Assembly: GCA_001794015.1 (NCBI GenBank)
Contig: MGIZ01000052.1
Location: 5,596-11,273 of the forward strand
Origin: Candidatus Yanofskybacteria bacterium RIFCSPHIGHO2_01_FULL_39_8b
Lineage (GTDB): Bacteria; Patescibacteriota; Minisyncoccia; 2-02-FULL-40-12; GWA2-44-9
Reading direction: 5' to 3'
DNA length: 5,678 nt
The translations under genes and the position numbers were made by a program. Positions 1 through 4,811 of the stretch are shown here, one piece after another (position 1 is the first letter of the stretch; the number at the start of each line of letters is the position of its first letter). Under the pieces are notes generated by a model, which was not told the DNA's origin, made no database searches, and was given only the letters and a program-made list of their open reading frames with translations.

Positions 1-34
1 CAATGACCATTGGTATTAATTTAACAGATAAAAA

Positions 35-41
35 CCTCCTT
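35..41 (-). promoter_or_regulatory. Strong Shine-Dalgarno-like AAGGAGG without a well-placed start
   Basis: Minus-strand AAGGAGG lies 32 bp after the comEC stop. The first ATG downstream (8-10) is 24 bases away, too far for normal initiation, and it leaves only three codons in the window. In the frame of that ATG there is no stop up to the window edge, whereas the other two frames close. It may mark the next gene of the unit, but the start cannot be decided here. Confidence 0.25.
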
Positions 42-73
42 TGCTACTTTCGATTCGATTCTAAATCCCTAAA

Positions 74-1438
74 TTAAAAAGAAAAAAATTCAACTATCTG
101 TATTTGGTACATGGTAATAGCCCAAGCGATATAACCGATAACCTGACCAAATGATTGGTTAACCATTCCCGCCAGACCGGCAACAAATCCGGTCAGCATT
201 GCCGCTGGAACAAAAGGCAATATCAATATATTGGTCGGAAAAGAAACGATTGAAAAATTTCCGAAATAATATATTAAAGGTGGAGCCACGGCAACCTGGG
301 CAGAAATAGTCATTAAAATAAGTTCTTTTAATCCTCCTATCTGCGGTATTTTGTAAAGTTTATGGTCAAGCCGTGGATATATATAAATTAGGCCGAGAAC
401 GGCCGAAAAAGATAATTGGAAACCAATATCAAAAACAAGGACTGAGGGGTTATGATATATCATAACCGCACCGGCCAGAATAATGGAATTTTTCTGATCA
501 TATAAACGGCCATAACCGTGGGCAAAAGAAAGTAACAATCCCATTACTGCCGCCCTAACCACCGAAGCCGAAGCGCCGGTCAAAATAACAAACAAAAATA
601 TAACTCCGACCAAAATCCAAAATGCTACTCGCCTCTTGAAAAAAAATATTAATCCCCCGAGCACAGCCCACGAAATTATCATTATGTTATATCCTGAAAT
701 CGCCAGAATATGGGTTGTTCCGGTTTTGTTAAATGCTTCCCTTAAATCCTTCGGGATATTCTGCCGAGAGCCAAGCAGAATACCGTTTATAAACGCCGCG
801 TTCGGTTCAGGAATTGATAAATTAATTGCATTTTGAAATTTATTTTTAACAGTAAAAATATATTTATATATTAATACCCTCAAAGATTCGGACCATTTTA
901 AATCAACGCTCCTATCTTCAATTTTAGGGTAAAATAATATTGTCTTTATGCCATCTCTTCTAAGATATGCTACGTAATCAAATTCAGTGAAATTTTGTGG
1001 AAATTCTAGGATTCCTTTTGCCGATAATTCGTCGCCAAATTCACGTTTCGGAAAGGCATTTGTTGTAACTAAAACTTTTTCATTGTTTGTTTTAAAAACA
1101 AATCTAGCCCTATTGCCACCTATCTCCGGTTCATTGTCTATGTGGCCATTTAAAGCAACTTCCTGACCAATAAATTTCTCAAGTGAATTTTCTGTTAAAT
1201 TAAACTGATTAAAACGAACTATACCCGTCAGCAAAGCAATGAACAGAAAAACAACCAATAGTCCTGCCCTTGAAAAATTAGAATTTTTCAAGGGCAGGAC
1301 TAAAGCAACAACGCTGATGGCGACAATTAAAATAACGAAGACAAAAGACTGGGAAAAATTAAAAATTGAAGCCAGAAAAACACCAATGATAAAAGCGGAT
1401 AATAAATAAAAAAATATTTGTGATTTGTGAAAACCCAT
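74..1438 (-). CDS. comEC: ComEC/Rec2-family DNA-uptake channel, short form without MBL domain
   Basis: Polytopic inner-membrane protein of 454 residues. In the family it forms the channel that carries single-stranded DNA into the cytoplasm during natural transformation. Seen in the sequence: three hydrophobic segments near residues 8-26, 32-48 and 59-75; a soluble N-terminal domain (DUF4131/OB-like) at about 88-170; then the Competence domain. The latter carries the hallmark stretch ILLGSRQNIPKDLREAF (220-236), THILAISGYNIMII (242-255), FDIGFQLSFSAVLGLI (336-351) and AQVAVAPPLIYYFGNFS (380-396), with several further membrane helices. The protein ends at residue 454, right after a membrane segment. 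The C-terminal metallo-beta-lactamase domain of long ComEC proteins (often over 700 residues) is absent, as is common in CPR bacteria; a separate gene may supply it outside the window. The ATG has only a weak AAGG (1449-1452) ten bases upstream. It starts 133 bp after nrdJ, beyond a terminator. An unusual palindrome lies in codons 46-60. Stop is TAA. Confidence 0.93.
   Translation of the reverse strand: MGFHKSQIFFYLLSAFIIGVFLASIFNFSQSFVFVILIVAISVVALVLPLKNSNFSRAGLLVVFLFIALLTGIVRFNQFNLTENSLEKFIGQEVALNGHIDNEPEIGGNRARFVFKTNNEKVLVTTNAFPKREFGDELSAKGILEFPQNFTEFDYVAYLRRDGIKTILFYPKIEDRSVDLKWSESLRVLIYKYIFTVKNKFQNAINLSIPEPNAAFINGILLGSRQNIPKDLREAFNKTGTTHILAISGYNIMIISWAVLGGLIFFFKRRVAFWILVGVIFLFVILTGASASVVRAAVMGLLLSFAHGYGRLYDQKNSIILAGAVMIYHNPSVLVFDIGFQLSFSAVLGLIYIYPRLDHKLYKIPQIGGLKELILMTISAQVAVAPPLIYYFGNFSIVSFPTNILILPFVPAAMLTGFVAGLAGMVNQSFGQVIGYIAWAITMYQIQIVEFFSF
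1259..1302. repeat. 44-bp near-perfect palindrome inside comEC
   Basis: The arms 1259-1279 and 1282-1302 are exact 21-bp inverted copies separated by two bases (arm core CCTGCCCTTGAAAAATT). It falls in codons 46-60 of comEC, encoding LVLPLKNSNFSRAGL, the short loop between the second and third hydrophobic segments and their edges. The reading frame stays open with sensible protein on both sides. No T-run follows on either strand, so it is not a normal terminator. Confidence 0.9.
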
Positions 1439-1467
1439 GTCGGAAATACCTTATCAGAATTTCAAAC

Positions 1468-1501
1468 AATAAAAAAGAGCTGTAAACAGCTCTTTTTTAT
1501 T
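1468..1501 (-). terminator. Rho-independent terminator of nrdJ
   Basis: Perfect 15-bp stem (1468-1482 with 1487-1501) and a 4-nt loop. The core AGAGCTG/CAGCTCT is flanked by runs of A on one side and T on the other, so on the minus strand the hairpin is followed by TTTTTTATT. It lies 70 bp after the nrdJ stop and 29 bp before the comEC start. Because the A and T runs are symmetrical it could also stop plus-strand transcription, but no plus-strand gene is present. It implies that comEC depends on readthrough or on its own promoter, for which I see no clear candidate. Confidence 0.9.
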
Positions 1502-1571
1502 TCCAAATCTGCCACCATTTGTCCATTTTTTCAAGCAATTTTAAAAAATTCCAAAAAGAAAATGGGGTTAA
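1497..1571 (-). other. Open in-frame extension after the nrdJ TGA stop
   Basis: Past the TGA, the nrdJ frame stays open for 24 codons and ends in TAA inside the terminator stem. The translated tail finishes in KLLEKMDKWWQIWK. An ATG at 1524-1526 could start a 9-residue peptide, MDKWWQIWK. The NrdJ cysteine tail is already complete before the TGA, so the TGA is most likely the true stop and this stretch is untranslated. Confidence 0.15.
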
Positions 1572-4409
1572 TCAATTACAAACTCCTGTTGTGGTGAAGC
1601 AATTCGGACAGCTATAACAAGATCCGGCTTTTATCATTAGTGATCCGCAATTAACACAAGCCGGAGCATCAGCATTAGTAACCACGACAGGTTCGGCAAT
1701 TTTATTATTATTTAGGATGGGAGCAGAAGCCAATATCGGCTCATTCTGATTTTCAAGCTGGGCAGAGTAAGTTCCGTTAGGGCCGGCACCGGGACCGAAT
1801 AGCTCCTCCCTTTCTTCCGAATTCAAATATTTCATACCGATATACCTAAAGACATAATCCATAATTGATTTGGCCGTAGGAATGTCGGGATTATTGGTAA
1901 AACCGGCTGGCTCAAAACGGACGTCCTTGAATTTCTTAACTAATGTTTTAAGGGGAATTCCCGATTGCAAACACATGGATACGAGGGTGGCTATCGTATC
2001 AAAAAGTCCGGAAACGGTACTGCCCTCTTTAGCTGTGGTAATAAATGTTTCTCCCGGTCTCCCGGTGTCGGGATAAAATCCAATCGTAAGATAACTCTCA
2101 AATCCTCCAACAGAAAACTTATGAGTAATGGATGGCCGCTCGTCGGGAAGTTTTATTCTGGTATAGCCGTTTACTTTCTCAACTAAACCGCCTTTCTCGT
2201 CTTTTGAAGTATTCAACGGTTGAATAGATTTACACCCATCGCGATAAACAGCAATCGCTTTCAGGCCTAGCTTCCAGCCCTGAATAAAAACATCTTTAAT
2301 ATCTTCTCTAGTCGCGTCACTGGGAAGATTCACGGTCTTAGAAATTGCTCCCGATATAAACGGTTGAGCAGCAGCCATCATTTTAACATGGCCCATATAG
2401 TTGATACTTCTTTGGCCGTTCATAGCCTTGAACGAGCAATCAAATACGGGCAAATCTTCACTAAGAAGGTGAGGCGCCCCCTCTATTGTTTCATGTTCAA
2501 TTAAATAATCACTAATGTCTTCTATCTGGTTTTCATCATAGCCAAGTTTCTGAAGAGCTTTTGAAACCTGGCCATTAACCAGCTTCAACATCCCTCCGCC
2601 GACAAGCTTCTTGTATTTGACCAGTGCCAATTCCGGCTCAATGCCGGTAGTATCGCAATCCATTAGAAAAGCAATGGTACCCGTGGGTGCTAAAACTGTA
2701 GCTTGAGAATTTCTGATACCATACTTTCTGCCGAGATTTAGAGCGTCATTCCAAACAATTCTTGAATAATTAAGCAAGTCCTCATCTTCGGCGCCCAGTT
2801 TTATTGATTTACGATAAAGCTTTTCTGATTCTTCGATGTGTTTTTCAATAACGCCCAGCATTGGTTCTTTATTAATGGCATAGCCGTTAAAAGGTCCTTT
2901 AACATCGGCAATAAGGGCTGACATTCGATAAGCCTCACCGCATAAAAGTGAGGTAATCCGGGCAGTGGTAGCTCGTCCTTTTTCTGAATCATACGGCAAA
3001 CCCATATTCATAAGCAAAGAACCCAGATTAGCATAGCCAAGCCCAAGCTGACGGTAATCTTTTGCATTTTGAGTTATTCTTTCCGTCGGATAGGAAGAAT
3101 TATCAACCACAATATCCATAGCCATAATTAGCGTATCAACGGATTTTCGGAAAAGATCTACGTCAAATTTTCCATCTTCTTTTATAAACTTCAGCAAATT
3201 AAGCGAAGCGAGATTGCAAGCGCTATTGTCTATTGACATATATTCTGAGCATGGGTTCGATGCATTAATCCTCCCCGTATTAGTCAGGGTGTGCCAGTTA
3301 TTGATTGTCGTATCATATTGAATTCCCGGATCAGCGCTTGCCCAAGCTGCATCAGCCATCCAATCCATTGCTTCGCGAGCTCGCATTCGTTCAATACTCT
3401 CCCCGGTAATTACCGCTCTTAAATCCCATAAGGAATCATTTTCAACCGCCCTCATAAAATCATCAGTGACACGGACAGAATTATTTGCATTCTGATATGG
3501 AAGTAAGGTATAAGGATCAAAAATATCAGCTTCAATAGAATCTTTAATTCCTGACCGGGCCAAAGCTTTGGTCATATCTTCAATAATTTTCTTACAATAA
3601 ATAAAATTCTTAACATCCGGATGATCAACATTTAGTACAACCATTTTAGCCGCTCGCCGGGTTGTGCCGCCTGAACGAATCGAATTAGCCACGCCATCGG
3701 CGCCCTTCATGAAAGAAACCGGACCGGAAGAATATCCGCCTTTTGATAATGGCTCTTTTGATGAACGAAGTTTTGATAAATTTGTTCCGGCCCCTGATCC
3801 TCCTTTGAATATCCAACCCTCGTCCCGATACCAATCAAGAATAGACTGCATATTGTCCTCTACTGCCAAGATAAAACAAGCGCTGCACTGCGGACGTTCA
3901 TGTACTCCGACATTAAACCAGACCGGACTATTAAAAGCGGCATATTGGTTTATTAAAATCCATTTTAAATCCAGAGAAAAATTTTCAGCATCTTCAGAAG
4001 AAGCAAAATAACCATCTTTTAAACCCCACTTGGCCATTGTATCGGCTATCCGATCAATCATCTGTTTGGCGCTATATTCCCTATCAAGAGTATTTAATTG
4101 GCCTCGAAAATATTTAGAAGCAACTATATCGGTGGCGGTTTGCGTCCAGAAAGAGGGAACCTCAATATTATACTGTTCGAAAACAACAGTGCCATCACCC
4201 TTGACAATTTTGGCCGTTCGACGTTCCCATTCTATTTCATCATACGGATGTGAACCGCCAAAAAGACGAGACCAGATAAAACCTGTTTTATGCAAGCCGT
4301 TACCGGGAACCGCATCATTGGTAGTATTCTCATAATCCACCGACTCATATTCCACTGTCTGAAGTTGTTTGCGTTGGTAGTTCATCGCGTTAGAGATAGT
4401 GCTTTGCAT
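1572..4409 (-). CDS. nrdJ: Adenosylcobalamin-dependent (class II) ribonucleoside reductase
   Basis: Cytoplasmic enzyme of 945 residues that reduces ribonucleotides to deoxyribonucleotides with a thiyl radical made from adenosylcobalamin; it works without oxygen and without a small subunit. Key residues are visible: NPCSE at 385-389 with the radical cysteine C387 flanked by N385 and E389; the redox pair C175 (or the neighbouring C178) and C398, the latter eleven residues after C387 as in characterised NrdJ; the PTGTIA loop at 575-580; a TSCPD domain at about 758-862; and a C-terminal cysteine-rich tail (C918, C921, C931, C934, C937, C944) that resembles a zinc ribbon or redox shuttle. The N-terminus has the HPYDEIEWE block (55-63) and no ATP-cone. 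Length is normal for the NrdJ_Z type. The start is uncertain: neither the first ATG (directly after an in-frame TAG) nor ATG at codon 9 (4383-4385) has a Shine-Dalgarno sequence. Stop is TGA; a terminator follows 70 bp later. CPR bacteria generally lack B12 synthesis, so the cofactor is presumably imported (inference). Confidence 0.97.
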   Translation of the reverse strand: MQSTISNAMNYQRKQLQTVEYESVDYENTTNDAVPGNGLHKTGFIWSRLFGGSHPYDEIEWERRTAKIVKGDGTVVFEQYNIEVPSFWTQTATDIVASKYFRGQLNTLDREYSAKQMIDRIADTMAKWGLKDGYFASSEDAENFSLDLKWILINQYAAFNSPVWFNVGVHERPQCSACFILAVEDNMQSILDWYRDEGWIFKGGSGAGTNLSKLRSSKEPLSKGGYSSGPVSFMKGADGVANSIRSGGTTRRAAKMVVLNVDHPDVKNFIYCKKIIEDMTKALARSGIKDSIEADIFDPYTLLPYQNANNSVRVTDDFMRAVENDSLWDLRAVITGESIERMRAREAMDWMADAAWASADPGIQYDTTINNWHTLTNTGRINASNPCSEYMSIDNSACNLASLNLLKFIKEDGKFDVDLFRKSVDTLIMAMDIVVDNSSYPTERITQNAKDYRQLGLGYANLGSLLMNMGLPYDSEKGRATTARITSLLCGEAYRMSALIADVKGPFNGYAINKEPMLGVIEKHIEESEKLYRKSIKLGAEDEDLLNYSRIVWNDALNLGRKYGIRNSQATVLAPTGTIAFLMDCDTTGIEPELALVKYKKLVGGGMLKLVNGQVSKALQKLGYDENQIEDISDYLIEHETIEGAPHLLSEDLPVFDCSFKAMNGQRSINYMGHVKMMAAAQPFISGAISKTVNLPSDATREDIKDVFIQGWKLGLKAIAVYRDGCKSIQPLNTSKDEKGGLVEKVNGYTRIKLPDERPSITHKFSVGGFESYLTIGFYPDTGRPGETFITTAKEGSTVSGLFDTIATLVSMCLQSGIPLKTLVKKFKDVRFEPAGFTNNPDIPTAKSIMDYVFRYIGMKYLNSEEREELFGPGAGPNGTYSAQLENQNEPILASAPILNNNKIAEPVVVTNADAPACVNCGSLMIKAGSCYSCPNCFTTTGVCN

Positions 4410-4422
4410 CTACTGCCGCCAT
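4390..4422 (-). other. 10-codon frame overlapping the nrdJ start
   Basis: ATG at 4422 opens the frame MAAVDAKHYL and ends in TAA at 4390-4392. It overlaps the first nrdJ ATG in another frame and ends four bases before the second in-frame nrdJ ATG (4383-4385). It has no Shine-Dalgarno sequence. The arrangement would fit translational coupling to the second start, but may be accidental. Confidence 0.15.
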
Positions 4423-4477
4423 TCGGTGACAAAGACTATCATATAATAATATTTTATTTAATAACTTCGACTACTAA

Positions 4478-4500
4478 CCCGTTAGGGCATCTCTAACGGG
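4478..4500 (-). promoter_or_regulatory. Hairpin at predicted 5' end of nrdJ mRNA
   Basis: Perfect 8-bp stem CCCGTTAG/CTAACGGG with a 7-nt loop. On the minus strand no T-run follows, so it is unlikely to terminate nrdJ transcription. From P2 it would lie within the first few nucleotides of the transcript, the position where 5' stem-loops protect mRNAs from decay. On the plus strand ATTCATTTTT follows it, so a weak plus-strand (antisense) terminator is the alternative. Confidence 0.5.
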
Positions 4501-4507
4501 ATTCATT

Positions 4508-4536
4508 TTTATAAAACGACCGCTCAAGGCAGTCAA
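4508..4536 (-). promoter_or_regulatory. Sigma70-type promoter candidate P2 for nrdJ
   Basis: TTGACT (-35, 4531-4536) and TATAAA (-10, 4508-4513) on the minus strand are separated by exactly 17 bp; each hexamer matches the consensus at five of six positions. The predicted start site is near 4501-4503, giving an nrdJ leader of about 93 nt that opens with an 8-bp hairpin. This is the best promoter in the window. Confidence 0.65.
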
Positions 4537-4543
4537 TACTGCC
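4528..4543. promoter_or_regulatory. 16-bp palindrome over the P2 -35 box (putative operator)
   Basis: Minus-strand GGCAGTATTGACTGCC has perfect 6-bp arms and a 4-nt centre; it contains the TTGACT -35 hexamer. A palindrome placed there is the classic geometry for a repressor site. It does not resemble the AT-centred NrdR box, and I cannot name a regulator. It could also simply form a small RNA hairpin in transcripts from P1. Confidence 0.4.
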
Positions 4544-4554
4544 CCATAAAGAAG

Positions 4555-4580
4555 TTTTAAGCCCGCTTAAAAGCGGACTT
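4555..4580 (-). promoter_or_regulatory. Two mutually exclusive hairpins in the nrdJ upstream region
   Basis: Two inverted repeats share the same bases. Stem A pairs 4555-4562 with 4565-4572 (TTTTAAGC/GCTTAAAA, AT-rich, almost no loop). Stem B pairs 4559-4568 with 4571-4580 (ccgc core; the single mismatch becomes a G-U pair in minus-strand RNA). B should dominate. No good U-tract follows, so it is not a normal terminator. It would be part of the transcript only from P1 or from ftsZ readthrough. Confidence 0.35.
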
Positions 4581-4583
4581 TGC

Positions 4584-4640
4584 TCAACTTGAATATAATT
4601 GTAAACCCCCTCGATTTCTCTCAGGGCAAGCTACACTCAT
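4584..4640 (-). other. 18-codon leader-like reading frame before the competing hairpins
   Basis: ATG at 4638-4640 opens an 18-residue frame (MSVACPERNRGGLQLYSS) that ends in TGA four bases before the competing hairpins. The predicted P1 start site is at or next to this ATG, which would make it leaderless. The peptide shows no clear run of one amino acid, so classic attenuation is not supported. Confidence 0.12.
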
Positions 4641-4647
4641 TACTTTA

Positions 4648-4675
4648 ATTTTAACTCTCCTGTATCTAATTTCAA
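4648..4675 (-). promoter_or_regulatory. Sigma70-type promoter candidate P1, upstream of P2
   Basis: TTGAAA (-35, 4670-4675) and TAAAAT (-10, 4648-4653) on the minus strand with a 16-bp spacer; both hexamers match at five of six positions. The region is AT-rich, which raises the chance of an accidental match. The predicted start, near 4641, would add about 140 nt to the nrdJ leader, including the competing hairpins. It sits just downstream of the DnaA-box-like repeats. Confidence 0.4.
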
Positions 4676-4686
4676 TACCAAAAAAA

Positions 4687-4703
4687 AGTGGATAAGTGGA
4701 TAA
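4687..4703 (-). promoter_or_regulatory. Tandem DnaA-box-like pair
   Basis: The minus strand reads TTATCCACTTATCCAC followed by a run of eight T. Each overlapping 9-mer is TTATCCACT, one base from the E. coli consensus TTATCCACA, in direct orientation with 8-bp spacing. It lies between the ftsZ terminator and promoter P1. DnaA is known to act at boxes upstream of nrdAB in E. coli, so control of the reductase gene is a plausible role; a chance 8-bp duplication is the alternative. Confidence 0.35.
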
Positions 4704-4737
4704 AATAAAAACTCATATATTAAGTGAGTTTTTATTT
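4703..4737 (-). terminator. Rho-independent terminator of ftsZ (bidirectional shape)
   Basis: Perfect 13-bp stem (4703-4715 with 4725-4737) and a 9-nt AT-rich loop. The ACTCA/TGAGT core is followed on the minus strand by TTTTTATTTTAT. It lies about 75 bp after the ftsZ stop and just before the tandem DnaA-box-like sequences. The A/T flanks are symmetrical, so it would also work in the other direction. Confidence 0.85.
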
Positions 4738-4811
4738 AGAGCCAGGCCGAGACAGGGCTGGCTAACTCGCTAAATAAGCCGAGCGGTCTGTAAATGACTG
4801 GGGGCAAGTGC
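4738..4811 (-). other. GC-rich structured ftsZ 3' region, possible 3'-UTR-derived small RNA
   Basis: About 59% G+C by hand count over 4741-4810, well above the flanks. It contains several small inverted repeats: AGCCAG/CTGGCT (4740-4745 with 4758-4763, extended by two GC pairs past a mismatch), a bulged 6-bp hairpin at 4766-4783, and GGCA/TGCC next to the stop codon. It ends directly at the ftsZ terminator. There is no tRNA shape (no GTTCGA-type arm) and I recognise no RNA family. Confidence 0.3.

Larger units (their letters stand above)
4410..4811. other. 402 bp ftsZ-nrdJ intergenic region, signal-dense
   Basis: No gene of normal length is supported here on either strand. Moving with minus-strand transcription it holds: a GC-rich folded ftsZ 3' region (4811-4738), the ftsZ terminator, two DnaA-box-like repeats (4703-4687), promoter candidate P1 (4675-4648), an 18-codon short reading frame (4640-4584), a competing hairpin pair (4580-4555), a palindrome over the -35 box of P2 (4543-4528), promoter candidate P2 (4536-4508), a hairpin at the predicted mRNA 5' end (4500-4478), an AT-rich leader, and a 10-codon upstream frame (4422-4390) that overlaps the nrdJ start. 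I found no cobalamin riboswitch B12-box (GCCACTG) and no convincing NrdR box pair. Confidence 0.7.

Noticed and set aside
636..836. 66-codon plus-strand frame opposite comEC
   Set aside because: Lies wholly inside a well-supported gene on the other strand; its peptide has no recognisable family features.
3664..4335. Plus-strand frames of about 100-115 codons opposite nrdJ
   Set aside because: Antisense to conserved NrdJ sequence, no ribosome-binding site or family resemblance; shadows of codon bias.
4290..4496. 68-codon plus-strand frame crossing the nrdJ start into the intergenic region
   Set aside because: Antisense to the nrdJ start and leader, no promoter or ribosome-binding site seen, composition unlike a protein of known type.
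4410..4640. Cobalamin riboswitch upstream of the B12-dependent reductase
   Set aside because: Expected biologically, but no B12-box (GCCACTG) or multi-arm fold is visible on the minus strand; the hairpins seen are simple.
4518..4788. 8-bp inverted pair GACCGCTC (4518-4525) and GAGCGGTC (4781-4788)
   Set aside because: A match of this length between two places in a 400 bp region is expected about once by chance; no other sign of a mobile-element border.
4738..4811. tRNA gene in the GC-rich stretch after ftsZ
   Set aside because: No GTTCGA-type T-arm, no anticodon arm and no acceptor pairing on either strand.
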